Below, piece by piece: positions 8,116 through 17,054 of a stretch of DNA of 64,000 bases. The notes beneath the pieces were generated by a model. The model searched no databases, had not been told where the DNA came from, and saw only the letters and a list, made by a program, of their open reading frames with translations. The translations under genes were made by a program, and so were the position numbers. Positions within the stretch are counted from its first letter, which is position 1, and every line of letters starts with the position of its first letter. This DNA is from CAWCXF01 sp963799455 (GTDB lineage: Bacteria; Pseudomonadota; Alphaproteobacteria; Rhodobacterales; Rhodobacteraceae). The stretch covers positions 620,001 through 684,000 of the forward strand of contig CAWCXF010000008.1 of assembly GCA_963799455.1 (NCBI GenBank), in the 5' to 3' direction.

Positions 8116-11100
8116 ATGGCCGAGCATCATACGGGCCGCAAGCTCCTCGTCGCCAACCGCGGCGAGATCGCGATCCGCGTCATGCGCGCGGCCAACGAGC
8201 TCGGCCACCGCACGGTCGCGGTCTACGCCGAGGAGGACAAGCTCGGGCTCCACCGCTTCAAGGCCGACGAGGCCTACCGCATCGGCGAGGGGCTCGGCCC
8301 CGTCGCGGCCTACCTGTCGATCCCCGAGATCGTGCGCGTCGCGCGCGCCTGCGGCGCCGACGCGGTGCATCCGGGCTACGGGCTGCTGTCGGAGAACCCC
8401 GACCTGGTGGACGCCTTGACCGCCGCGGGCATCACCTTCGTCGGGCCGCCCGCCTCCGTCATGCGCAAGCTCGGCGACAAGGCCTCGGCGCGCCGCGTGG
8501 CGATCGAGGCGGGCGTGCCGGTGATCCCGGCGACCGAGGTGCTCGGGGACGACATGGCGGCGATCGCGCGGCAGGCCGAGGCGATCGGCTACCCGCTCAT
8601 GCTCAAGGCGTCCTGGGGCGGCGGTGGGCGCGGGATGCGCCGGATCGACGGGCCGGGCGAGCTGGAGGCCAAGATCGCCGAAGGCCGGCGCGAGGCCGAG
8701 GCCGCCTTCGGCTCGGGCGAGGGCTACCTGGAGCGCATGATCGAGCGCGCGCGCCACGTCGAGGTGCAGATCCTCGGCGACCGGGCCGGCAACATCTACC
8801 ACCTCTACGAGCGCGACTGCACCGTGCAGCGGCGCAACCAGAAGGTCGTCGAGCGCGCGCCCGCCCCCTACCTCTCCGACGCCCAGCGCGAGCACGTCTG
8901 CGGGCTCGGGCGCCGCATCGCCGAGGCCGTCGCCTACGAGAACGCCGGGACGATCGAGTTCCTGCAGGACATGGACACGGGCGAGTTCCACTTCATCGAG
9001 GTCAACCCGCGCATCCAGGTCGAGCACACCGTGACCGAGGAGGTCACCGGCATCGACATCGTGCGCGCGCAGATCCTGATCGCGGAAGGAAAGTCGCTGA
9101 TGGAGGCCACCGGCACGGCCTCGCAGTACGACGTCCACCTCGACGGCCACGCGATCCAGTGCCGCATCACCACCGAGGATCCCGCCAACGCCTTCGTGCC
9201 CGACTACGGGCGCATCACCACCTATCGCGGCGCCACCGGCATGGGCATCCGCCTCGACGGCGGCACCGCCTACTCGGGCGCGGTCATCACGCGCTACTAC
9301 GACTCATTGCTGGAGAAGGTCACCGCCTGGGCGCCGACGCCCGAGGCCGCCATCGCGCGCATGGACCGCGCACTCAGGGAGTTCCGCATCCGCGGGGTCT
9401 CGACCAACATCGCCTTCGTCGAGAACCTGCTGCGCCACCCGACCTTCCGCTCGAACGCCTACACCACGCGCTTCATCGACACCACGCCCGCGCTCTTCGA
9501 CCTCAAGCCGCCCCAGGACCGGGCGACGAAGCTGCTGCGCTACATCGCCGACGTGACCGTCAACGGCCACCCCGAGACCAAGGGCCGCCCGAGGCCGCCC
9601 GCCGGCATCCGCGCGCCGCGCCCCCTGCCGGCCGAAGGCGCGCCCGACGGCACGCGCCAGATCCTGCAGCGCCAGGGCCCGCAGGGCGTGGCCGACTGGA
9701 TGGCCGCCCAAGAGCGCCTGCTCGTCACCGACACGACGATGCGCGACGGGCACCAGTCGCTGCTGGCCACCCGGATGCGCACCCACGACATGGCGGCCGC
9801 CGCGCCCGCCTACGCCGCGATGCTGCCCGGCCTCTTCTCGGTCGAGTGCTGGGGCGGCGCCACCTTCGACGTGGCCTACCGCTTCCTGCACGAGTGCCCC
9901 TGGCAGCGCCTGCGCGCCCTGCGCGCGGCGATGCCGAACCTGATGACGCAGATGCTGCTCAGGGGCTCGAACGGGGTCGGCTACACCTACTACCCCGACG
10001 ACGTGGTGCGCCGCTTCGTGCTCCAGGCGGCCGAGAGCGGCGTGGACGTGTTCCGCGTCTTCGACAGCCTCAACTGGGTGGAGAACATGCGCGTCGCGAT
10101 GGACGCCGTGATCGAGGCGGGCCGGGTCTGCGAGGGCACGATCTGCTACACGGGCGACCTCCTCGACCCCGCGCGCTCGAAGCACGACCTCGCCTACTAC
10201 GTCTCGATGGGGCGCGAGCTGCGCGAGGCGGGCGCCCATGTGCTCGGGCTCAAGGACATGGCGGGCGTGCTCAAGCCGACCGCGGCCGGGCCGCTGATCA
10301 GGGCGCTGAAGGAGGAGGTCGGCCTGCCGATCCACTTCCACACCCACGACACCTCGGGCGCGGGCATCGCCACGATCCTCGCGGCCGCGGAGGCGGGGGT
10401 GGACGCGGCGGACGCGGCGATGGACGCGCTATCGGGCAACACCTCCCAGCCCACGCTCGGCACGCTCGTCGAGGCGCTGGCGCGCACGCCGCGCGACACC
10501 GGCCTCGACGCGGGCGCGATCCGCCGGATCTCGGACTACTGGGAGGACGTGCGCGCGCACTACGCGGCCTTCGAGGCCGGGCTCCAGGCGCCGTCGTCCG
10601 AGGTCTACCTCCACGAGATGCCCGGCGGGCAGTTCACCAACCTCAAGGCCCAGGCCCGCTCGATGGGGCTCGAGGAGCGCTGGCACGAGGTGGCCCAGAC
10701 CTACGCCGACGTGAACGCGATGTTCGGCGACATCGTGAAGGTCACGCCGTCGTCCAAGGTGGTGGGCGACATGGCGCTGATGATGGTCTCCCAGGGCCTC
10801 ACCCGCGCGCAGGTCGAGGATCCGGGCGTCGAGGTCTCCTTCCCCGACTCGGTGGTCGAGATGATGCGCGGCGCGCTCGGACGCCCCCCCGGCGGCTGGC
10901 CCGAGGGCATCCAGGCCAAGGTGCTGCGCGGGGAGAGGCCGATCGAGGGCCGCCCCGGCGCGGCGCTGCCCAGGGTCGATCTGGAGGCCACGCGCGAGGA
11001 GGTGGCCGGGCGCCTCGACCGCCCGATCGACGACGAGGATCTGATGGGCCACCTGATGTATCCACGCGTCTTCGCCGACTACGCCGCGCATCACGCCGAG

Positions 11101-11568
11101 TTCGGCCCCGTGCGCACGCTGCCCACGCGGACCTTCTTCTACGGCATGGAGCCCGGAGAGGAGGTCAGCGCGCAGATCGAGCCCGGCGTGACGCTGGAGA
11201 TCCGCCTCTCGGCGGTGGCCGAGCCCAACGAGGAGGGCGAGGCGCGGCTCTTCTTCGAGCTCAACGGCCAGCCGCGCACGGTGCGGGTGCGCGACGCCTC
11301 GGTCGCCGCCACCAAGGCCGCGCGGCCCAAGGCGGACGGCGCGGACCCCGGCCATGTCGGTGCGCCGATGCCGGGCGCCGTGGCCTCGGTCGCGGTGAGC
11401 CCCGGCGCGAAGGTCAAGCCCGGCGACCTGCTGCTGACGATCGAGGCGATGAAGATGGAGACCGGCCTCAGCGCCGAGCGCGAGGGGACCGTCCGGGCCG
11501 TCCACGTCGCCCCGGGCGACCAGATCGACGCCAAGGATCTGCTGGTGGAGTTCGACGGCGGCCAGTAG
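8116..11568 (+). CDS. pyc: Pyruvate carboxylase, single-chain type
   Basis: A 1150-residue biotin enzyme that converts pyruvate, bicarbonate and ATP to oxaloacetate and so refills the TCA cycle. The biotin carboxylase domain (about 1-460) begins with KLLVANRGEIAIR and has the ATP-grasp loop KASWGGGGRGMR. The carboxyltransferase domain (about 535-1050) begins near TDTTMRDGHQSLLATRMR and contains GLKDMAG and HFHTHDTSG. The biotinyl domain ends the protein, with the biotinylated Lys near 1113 in EAMKMETG. AGGAGG lies 8-13 bp before the ATG. It is a complete, intact gene. Confidence 0.97.
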   Translation: MAEHHTGRKLLVANRGEIAIRVMRAANELGHRTVAVYAEEDKLGLHRFKADEAYRIGEGLGPVAAYLSIPEIVRVARACGADAVHPGYGLLSENPDLVDALTAAGITFVGPPASVMRKLGDKASARRVAIEAGVPVIPATEVLGDDMAAIARQAEAIGYPLMLKASWGGGGRGMRRIDGPGELEAKIAEGRREAEAAFGSGEGYLERMIERARHVEVQILGDRAGNIYHLYERDCTVQRRNQKVVERAPAPYLSDAQREHVCGLGRRIAEAVAYENAGTIEFLQDMDTGEFHFIEVNPRIQVEHTVTEEVTGIDIVRAQILIAEGKSLMEATGTASQYDVHLDGHAIQCRITTEDPANAFVPDYGRITTYRGATGMGIRLDGGTAYSGAVITRYYDSLLEKVTAWAPTPEAAIARMDRALREFRIRGVSTNIAFVENLLRHPTFRSNAYTTRFIDTTPALFDLKPPQDRATKLLRYIADVTVNGHPETKGRPRPPAGIRAPRPLPAEGAPDGTRQILQRQGPQGVADWMAAQERLLVTDTTMRDGHQSLLATRMRTHDMAAAAPAYAAMLPGLFSVECWGGATFDVAYRFLHECPWQRLRALRAAMPNLMTQMLLRGSNGVGYTYYPDDVVRRFVLQAAESGVDVFRVFDSLNWVENMRVAMDAVIEAGRVCEGTICYTGDLLDPARSKHDLAYYVSMGRELREAGAHVLGLKDMAGVLKPTAAGPLIRALKEEVGLPIHFHTHDTSGAGIATILAAAEAGVDAADAAMDALSGNTSQPTLGTLVEALARTPRDTGLDAGAIRRISDYWEDVRAHYAAFEAGLQAPSSEVYLHEMPGGQFTNLKAQARSMGLEERWHEVAQTYADVNAMFGDIVKVTPSSKVVGDMALMMVSQGLTRAQVEDPGVEVSFPDSVVEMMRGALGRPPGGWPEGIQAKVLRGERPIEGRPGAALPRVDLEATREEVAGRLDRPIDDEDLMGHLMYPRVFADYAAHHAEFGPVRTLPTRTFFYGMEPGEEVSAQIEPGVTLEIRLSAVAEPNEEGEARLFFELNGQPRTVRVRDASVAATKAARPKADGADPGHVGAPMPGAVASVAVSPGAKVKPGDLLLTIEAMKMETGLSAEREGTVRAVHVAPGDQIDAKDLLVEFDGGQ

Positions 11569-11929
11569 GCTCCGCCTCGCCGCGATGACGGGTGCCTCAA
11601 GCTGAAGCAGGAAGGGAGCGTTCCGAATGCGAGATGATGTCGGACGACTGGATCACCTGGAATGCCTCGTCGCGGAATACCTCGGCGCCACCTCGGCCGC
11701 TCCTTGCTCGGATCCGTGCTCCCACCATGCGGGCCGGGATCATGGGAGACGAAATGCGCGGGTGGTTGGCAAATCGACAACCCACCACGGTCGGACATTC
11801 GGACGGCGATCCGACGCGCTTGTCGATCAGAGAGCAGCGGCGGAAAGCTACATCCCCATCAGTGGCGCTTGGGACGAGACTTGCTCGAGCGATTCTCCAA
11901 CGAGTTGGAGAAGGGCGCAGATCGACTAG

Positions 11930-12649
11930 GTCGTGGCGACATTTCTATCGGAGCCATAGGATGATGGCGGCGAGGGTGACGAAGCCGAGGAAGTTGGCTG
12001 CGAGCTTGTCGTATCGGGTGGCGACGCGGCGGAACTGCTTGAGCTTTGCGAACATGCGCTCGATGGCGTTGCGCTCCTTGTAGAGCGTGCGATCGAAGGC
12101 ATGCGGGCGTCTGCGATTGTGGCGTGGCGGGATGACCGGCACGGCGCCGGCATCGAGGATGGTGTCGTGGAAGTGCTCGGCATCATAGGCGCGGTCGGCA
12201 ATGACATGGCCGGGCCGCAAGCCTTCGATGAGCCCGGCGCCGAAGATCACGTCGCCCCGGTTGCCGGGCGCCAGGATGAAGCGGACGGGCAGGCCGAGCG
12301 CATCGACGCAGGCGTCTGGTCGACCGCCCCGAGACCGACCAAGGCCCTGGGCCGCACCGCGAACACATCGTCCAGCACGCCGTTGGCGATCCAGCGGTAG
12401 TAGCGCCGCTTGACCGTCTGGTACGGCCCGAACCGCTCGGGCAGATCGCGCCATCGCGCACCGGACCGCGCCATCCAGACCAAAGCCTCGACGAAGCGCC
12501 GGTTGTCGGACCGAGGCCCTCGCCGTCCAGGCCGCCCACCCGGCACGAACGGCTCGATCCGCGCCCATTGGTCGTCCCGCAAACCCTCCATCGCCCGCCT
12601 CCGTAAAGACAAGCAGTGAATCAGCTCACAAAGGAAATGTCGCCACGAT
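11930..12649 (-). mobile_element. Decayed IS5-family (IS427-group-like) insertion sequence, 720 bp
   Basis: The ends are imperfect inverted repeats sharing TCGTGGCGACATTT (left 11931 onward; right end as its complement, 12634-12648). CTAG flanks both sides (11926-11929 and 12650-12653), a 4-bp target duplication. The transposase frames are on the minus strand and an internal stretch is missing. The element is about 100 bp shorter than intact IS427-group elements usually are. Confidence 0.85.
11945..12612 (-). pseudogene. IS5-type transposase, two frames with internal deletion
   Basis: The first frame (12612 down to about 12330) has the N-terminal DUF4096-type part: RDDQWARIEPFVPG, RFVEALVWMARSGARWRDLP and YYRWIANGVLDDVF. 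The second frame (about 12350 to 11945) has GLGRSRGG, the second catalytic region HVIADRAYDAEHF and the end LYKERNAIERMFAKLKQFRR with the catalytic Glu. IS427-group elements normally join such frames by a programmed frameshift. Here the stretch between them that holds the first catalytic Asp (DST motif) is missing, so the enzyme cannot be active. Confidence 0.85.
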
Positions 12650-13027
12650 CTAGAGCGCGCGAAGGACTTTGAGGAGGTTCACGAGATCGTTTCTGAAACG
12701 TGTAGGACGTTTTGGGGGGTTGGCGACCTTTTGGCCTACGACGTCAGCCTCAGGATCTGTCGGGCGTGCGGGAAAGGAGAGCCGGCTCACGTGTATCTCC
12801 ATTGCGGCGCCGCGAAGGGAGCCCAAAGTCTTGGAGTGCGTGGGGAACGTGCCGGAACCCATGGAAGACGGGCATTGCTCGTCGCATTCCCAGAGCCGAT
12901 GCAGAGGCTGACGAACGCTCAGGCAGAGGACTTCTTGTGTGCCTACAAGGATCGGCTGCGTAGGAGTTGAGACGGGGGACGGGCCTGACCGGGCGGGACC
13001 GGCGGGTCGCCTGCCCGTTCCGCCGCC

Positions 13028-13783
13028 ATGATCGCGCTCCTCCAGGATCCGGCCGTCTGGGCCTCGTTCCTCATGCTGAGCGTGCTCGAGATCGTGCTCG
13101 GCGTGGACAACGTGATCTTCCTCTCGATCGCCGCCGCCCGGCTGCCGCAGGAGAGCCGCGCGGGCGCGCGTCCTGGGCCTGGCGGGCGCGCTCGTGCTGC
13201 GGATCGCGCTGCTGTTCTCGATCACCTGGATCGTGTCGCTCCCCGAGCCCTTCGCCGAGCCCTTCGCCGAGCCCTTCGGCGTCCCCGTGTCCTGGCGCGA
13301 CCTGTCCTGATCGCGGGCGGGCTGTTCCTGATCTACAAGGCCTCGACCGAGATCTTCGAGGAGGTCGAGGGCGGCGTCGAGACCGTCGAAGGCGCGGTCG
13401 CCGAGGCGACCTTCCTGGGCATCGTCGCCCAGATCATTCTGCTCGACCTGGTGTTCTCGCTCGACTCGGTGATCACCGCCGTGGGCATCGCCGACCATCT
13501 GGAGGTGATGATCGCGGCCGTCGTGGTGGCGATCGGCGTGATGATGGTGGCCGCCGCCCCGATCGGCGGCTTCGTGGAGGCGCACCCCTCGACCAAGATG
13601 CTGGCGCTGGCGTTCCTCGTCATGGTCGGCATGGCGCTCGTCGCCGACGGGCTGGGCTTCCACATCCAGCGCGGGTTCATCTACGCCGCGATGGCGTTCG
13701 CGGGCGCCGTCGAGGGCCTCAACCTGTGGCGCGCGGGGCGCCGCGAGCGGCTGCGGGCCGCGGCGCGCGAGGCGGCGGAGTGA
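13028..13783 (+). pseudogene. terC: TerC-family membrane protein with two compensating frameshifts
   Basis: TerC proteins are integral membrane proteins linked to tellurite resistance and to metal loading or export. The start (FLMLSVLEIVLGVDNVIFLSI) and the end (LDLVFSLDSVITAVGIADHL onward) match the family, including the acidic membrane motif. Between about 13165 and 13308 the correct peptide (VLGLAGALVLRIALLFSITW) is read in the next frame, which needs one extra base near 13165 and one missing base near 13308. The start frame stays open through this stretch, so a 251-residue protein with about 48 scrambled residues would be made. Three copies of a 12-bp repeat (13245-13280) lie in the shifted part. 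Sequencing error is a real alternative. Confidence 0.8.
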
Positions 13784-13850
13784 CCGGGCCCCTCCCGCGC
13801 CCCCTTGCGCCGGCCGGCCCGCGGGGGTATCTCGCCCCTCACCCAAGGAC

Positions 13851-13925
13851 GCGGGCGTAGCTCAGGGGTAGAGCATTACCTTGCCAAGGTAAGGGTCGTG
13901 AGTTCGAATCTCATCGCCCGCTCCA
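13851..13925 (+). tRNA. tRNA-Gly (GCC)
   Basis: Full cloverleaf: acceptor GCGGGCG (13851-13857) pairs with CGCCCGC (13915-13921); D-arm GCTCAGGGGTAGAGC; anticodon loop TTGCCAA with anticodon GCC; T-arm GTGAGTTCGAATCTCAT. The discriminator base is T and CCA is encoded. The gene stands alone between terC and hisB. Confidence 0.97.
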
Positions 13926-14070
13926 ATCTTCCGCCGGACCGGCCCCGCTCGAAGGGCGTGCGGTCCGCTGGCTGGACCGTCTTCCATTTCCAGCCGACGG
14001 GGGCTGCCCGCGCCGGCCGCCGCGCAAGCGCGCTTGGCACCGTCGCCGCGCTCGGCTAGGCGTGCGCGCC

Positions 14071-14655
14071 ATGCGACGCGCCACCATCACCCGCGAGACC
14101 CGCGAGACCCGGATCGAGGTCGCGCTCGACCTCGACGGCTCGGGCCGCTCGGAGGTCGCCACCGGCGTCGGCTTCCTCGACCACATGCTCGACCAGATCG
14201 CGCGCCACGCGCTGGTGGACCTGACGCTGCGCGCCGAGGGCGACCGGCACGTGGACGACCACCACACGGTCGAGGACTCGGGGATCGCGCTCGGCCAGGC
14301 GCTCGCGCAGGCGCTGGGCGACAAGCGCGGGATCCGGCGCTACGGCGACTGCCTCCTGGCGATGGACGACGCGCTGGTGCGCGCGGCGCTCGACCTGTCG
14401 GGACGCCCCTGGCTCGCCTGGGAGGTGGCGATGCCCTCGGCCAAGGTGGGCAGCTTCGACACCGAGCTCGCGCGCGAGTTCTTCCAGGCGCTCTCGACGC
14501 ATGGCGGGATCACGCTCCATGTGGACGGGCTGCGCGGGATCAACGCCCACCACGTGGTGGAGGCCGCGTTCAAGGCCGTGGCGCGCGCGCTCAGGACGGC
14601 CCTGGAGCCCGACCCGCGGCAGGCGGACGTGCCCTCGACCAAGGGCTCGCTTTGA
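14071..14655 (+). CDS. hisB: HisB, imidazoleglycerol-phosphate dehydratase
   Basis: Mn-dependent dehydratase that converts imidazoleglycerol phosphate to imidazoleacetol phosphate in histidine synthesis. 194 residues, the single-function size. Metal-binding His/Glu motifs are visible: FLDHMLDQIARH, DDHHTVED, and near the C-terminus INAHHVVEAAFKA. The ATG at 14071 (MRRATITRET) is preferred to a GTG three codons upstream. The stop overlaps the TTG start of hisH. Confidence 0.95.
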   Translation: MRRATITRETRETRIEVALDLDGSGRSEVATGVGFLDHMLDQIARHALVDLTLRAEGDRHVDDHHTVEDSGIALGQALAQALGDKRGIRRYGDCLLAMDDALVRAALDLSGRPWLAWEVAMPSAKVGSFDTELAREFFQALSTHGGITLHVDGLRGINAHHVVEAAFKAVARALRTALEPDPRQADVPSTKGSL

Positions 14656-15278
14656 CCACGGCGTTGATCGACATCGGCATCGGCAACCTGCACTCGGCCG
14701 AGAAGGCGTTCCGGCGCATGGCGCGCGAGGCCGGGGGAGGCGAGATCGTGGTGACGGCCGAGCCGGACGTGATCGCGCGGGCCGAGCGCGTCGTGCTGCC
14801 CGGCGACGGGGCCTTCGGCGCCTGCCGCGACGCGCTCACGGCGGAGGTGGAGGCGGCGCTGCGCGAGGCCGTCGAGGCGCGGGGCCGGCCGTTCCTCGGC
14901 ATCTGCGTCGGCATGCAGCTGATGGCGCGGCGCGGCTTCGAGCACGGCGAGGCCGAGGGCCTCGGATGGGTGGACGGCGAGGTGCGGGCGATCGAGGCCC
15001 CGGGCCTCAAGGTGCCGCACATGGGCTGGAACGACCTGGTGGTGGAGCGCGCGCATCCGGTGCTGGCGGGGGTGGAGACGGGCGATCACGCCTACTTCGT
15101 ACATGGCTACCAGATGGTGCTCGGGGACGCGTCCCAGCGGCTGGCCTTCGCGGAGCACGGCGGCCCCGTGACGGCCATCGTCGCGCAGGGCACGGCCCTC
15201 GGCACCCAGTTCCACCCCGAGAAGAGCCAATCGACCGGGTTGAAGCTGATCGCGAACTTCCTGGCCTGGCGCCCGTGA
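14652..15278 (+). CDS. hisH: HisH, glutaminase subunit of imidazoleglycerol-phosphate synthase
   Basis: A class I glutamine amidotransferase of 208 residues that supplies ammonia to HisF. The nucleophilic Cys is in FLGICVGMQLM, and the His-Glu pair in QFHPEKSQSTG. The start is inferred as TTG at 14652, overlapping the hisB stop as TTGA; the first residues TALIDIGIGNLHSAEKAF fit the family. The upstream frame is open but shadows hisB. Confidence 0.94.
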   Translation: MTTALIDIGIGNLHSAEKAFRRMAREAGGGEIVVTAEPDVIARAERVVLPGDGAFGACRDALTAEVEAALREAVEARGRPFLGICVGMQLMARRGFEHGEAEGLGWVDGEVRAIEAPGLKVPHMGWNDLVVERAHPVLAGVETGDHAYFVHGYQMVLGDASQRLAFAEHGGPVTAIVAQGTALGTQFHPEKSQSTGLKLIANFLAWRP

Positions 15279-15292
15279 CCTGGCGCCCGTGA

Positions 15293-15325
15293 GCGGGGGG
15301 TTCGGGGGGCATGCATGCCCCCCGG
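15293..15325 (-). repeat. Intergenic G/C palindrome, copy 1
   Basis: A 22-bp perfect palindrome built around GGGGGGCATGCATGCCCCCC (15303-15324) with a second C/G block beside it. It lies a few bases beyond the stop of the minus-strand DUF2147 gene and between it and the convergent hisH, so it may act as a terminator for both. A close relative is at 19926-19954. Confidence 0.6.
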
Positions 15326-15328
15326 CCT

Positions 15329-15721
15329 TCACTCCACGCGCACCCAGTCCTGCGACCGACAGATCAGCCCGCCGACGATGCACCCCGACACCTTCAGCGC
15401 GTCCCCCGCGAGCGCCATCCTGGCGCGGTAGGTGCGCTCCGCCTGCGGGTCGGTGATGGTGCCGCCCGTGTAGCGCCCGTCGCCCGAGGGCTGCATCCCC
15501 TGCACGATCACCGCGCCCGAGTTGGGCCCCTCGATCGGCCGGCCCGCGCCGTCGAAGGAGGCGACCATCCGGCCGCACAGCGCCGCGCCGCAGGGGGCGA
15601 TGCGGACATGGGCGAAGTTGCCCGCGTCGTTGCGGCCGGTGCGCCAGACGCCCTCGGCCGGGTCGGCGAGCGCCGGGAGGGCCATCAGCCCCGCGACGAG
15701 GCCCAACGCCGCGATCCTCAT
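15329..15721 (-). CDS. DUF2147 family secreted protein
   Basis: 130 residues with a cleavable signal peptide (MRIAALGLVAGLMALPALA, cut before DPAEGVW). The mature part shows the DUF2147 pattern: GVWRTG at the start, a Cys pair in CGAALCG, and the ending CIVGGLICRSQDWVRV. Family members are exported beta-strand proteins of unknown function. GGAGGG precedes the ATG. It sits on the opposite strand between hisH and hisA. Confidence 0.88.
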   Translation of the reverse strand: MRIAALGLVAGLMALPALADPAEGVWRTGRNDAGNFAHVRIAPCGAALCGRMVASFDGAGRPIEGPNSGAVIVQGMQPSGDGRYTGGTITDPQAERTYRARMALAGDALKVSGCIVGGLICRSQDWVRVE

Positions 15722-15757
15722 CTTCCCCTCCGCGCCGCGCCGTGCGAATGCCGCGCG

Positions 15758-16477
15758 ATGATCCTTTATCCGGCCATCGACCTCAAGGGCGGCGCCTGCG
15801 TGCGGCTGCTGCGCGGCGACATGGGGCGCGCCACGACCTACGGCGAGGATCCGGCCGCGCAGGCGCGCGCCTTCGAGGCGGCGGGATGCGAATGGCTCCA
15901 CGTCGTCGATCTCGACGGCGCCTTCGCCGGGCGCGCGGAGAACGCCGATGCGGTGCGCGCGATCCTGGGGGCGGTGAGCGTGCCGGTGCAGCTCGGCGGC
16001 GGGATCAGGGACCGCGCGGGCGTCGAGGGCTGGCTGGAGGCGGGCGTGGCGAGGGTGATCCTCGGCACGGTGGCGGTGGAGGATCCGGCGCTGGTGCGCG
16101 AGGTCGCGCGCGCCCATCCCGGACGCGTCGCCGTGGGGCTCGACGCGCGGGCGGGCCGGGTGGCGACGCGCGGCTGGGCGCAGGCGACCGATCTCGACGC
16201 GCTCGACCTCGCGCGGCGCTTCGAGGATGCGGGGATCGCGGCGATCGTGCACACCGACATCGAGCGCGACGGCGCGATGGGCGGCCCCAACGTCACCGCC
16301 ACCGAGGCCATCGCGCGCGCCGTGTCGGCGCCGGTGATCGCCTCGGGGGGGGTGTCGTCGCTCGCGGACCTCGCGCGGCTCAGGGACACGGGCGCGATCG
16401 CGGGCGCCATCGCGGGGCGCGCGCTCTACGACGGGGCGGTCGACCTGGGCGAGGCGCTGGCGCTGCTGAGGGCCTAG
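15758..16477 (+). CDS. hisA: HisA, phosphoribosylformimino-AICAR ribotide isomerase
   Basis: A 239-residue (beta/alpha)8-barrel that isomerises ProFAR to PRFAR. The N-terminal catalytic Asp is in YPAIDLKGG, and the C-terminal half has the second catalytic Asp in VHTDIERDGAM. Phosphate-binding loops GGGIRD and ASGGVSS are visible. Its end overlaps the convergent DUF302 gene by 4 bp. Confidence 0.95.
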   Translation: MILYPAIDLKGGACVRLLRGDMGRATTYGEDPAAQARAFEAAGCEWLHVVDLDGAFAGRAENADAVRAILGAVSVPVQLGGGIRDRAGVEGWLEAGVARVILGTVAVEDPALVREVARAHPGRVAVGLDARAGRVATRGWAQATDLDALDLARRFEDAGIAAIVHTDIERDGAMGGPNVTATEAIARAVSAPVIASGGVSSLADLARLRDTGAIAGAIAGRALYDGAVDLGEALALLRA

Positions 16478-16932
16478 GATCCCCCCGCCGCGGCCTCGGC
16501 GAAGCCGCGCAACGCGCCCCCCATCCTGCCCAGCGCCTCCTCGGGGCCTTCGAGGCCCAAGGCGCCAAGCGCCTCGCCGGGCGGCTGCCAGGCGACCCAG
16601 GCCCGGCCGTCCGCGTCCTCGTAGACCAGCATCTGGAGCGGCAGGACGAGGCCCGCGAGCGGCTCGGCCGCGATCACGGGCGTGCCGAGCGCGGGGTTGC
16701 CGAAGATCACCTTGACCGAGGGCGGCAGGGCCTCGCCCATGGATTCCGCGTTGGCCGCGTGATCGACCTGCGCCACGACGCCGCCCGCCCCCGCCCCCTT
16801 CACGGCCGCGACGAGCCGGTCCACGGCCTCGGGCACGCCGCCCGCGACCTCCATCCGCTCGAGCCCCTGCGCCGAGGCGCCGCCCGCGGCCAGGATGAGG
16901 GCCGAGGCCCGGGCCAGTCCTCTCACGCTCAT
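16474..16932 (-). CDS. DUF302 family exported protein
   Basis: 152 residues with a signal peptide (MSVRGLARASALILAAGGASA). The rest fits the DUF302 fold: AVDRLVAAVKGAGAGGVVAQVDHAANA, then VKVIFGNPALGTPVIAAEPLAGLVLPLQMLVYEDADG. Members are small periplasmic or membrane-attached proteins of unknown role. It lies convergent to hisA and has no visible link to histidine synthesis. Confidence 0.85.
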   Translation of the reverse strand: MSVRGLARASALILAAGGASAQGLERMEVAGGVPEAVDRLVAAVKGAGAGGVVAQVDHAANAESMGEALPPSVKVIFGNPALGTPVIAAEPLAGLVLPLQMLVYEDADGRAWVAWQPPGEALGALGLEGPEEALGRMGGALRGFAEAAAGGS

Positions 16933-17054
16933 GATCGTCCTCCCCGACCCCCGCGACGCGGGTTCCCTGGCGTCGAACGAGCGTGGCGGGCCGGGGGTTC
17001 CCGGTCGAGGCCACGGGCTTCCCCCCGGCCCGTTCGACGCCTAGAAGGCGGGCC

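Larger units (their letters stand above)
11662..12970 (+). pseudogene. Unknown gene split by an IS5-type insertion
   Basis: The left part ends at 11929 with a frame reading LLERFSNELEKGADRL. The right part begins at 12654 and reads ERAKDFEEVHEIVSET, then WGVGDLLAYDVSLRICRACG and HVYLHCGAAKGAQSLG, ending at 12970. Removing the IS with one copy of the flanking CTAG joins the two in one frame (CGA CTA GAG CGC). The restored C-terminal ~130 residues look like a real protein. The start is uncertain: 11662 is the first in-frame ATG, but upstream of about 11840 the coding frame is not clear, and another shift may lie near 12850. I do not recognise the family. The segment is less GC-rich than its neighbours. 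Confidence 0.6.

Noticed and set aside
11627..11929. Alternative plus-strand frame reading ALVDQRAAAESYIPISGAWDE upstream of the IS
   Set aside because: It looks partly coding, but ends in a stop at the IS border and does not join the downstream frame; a frameshift within the ancestral gene could explain it, which I cannot settle.
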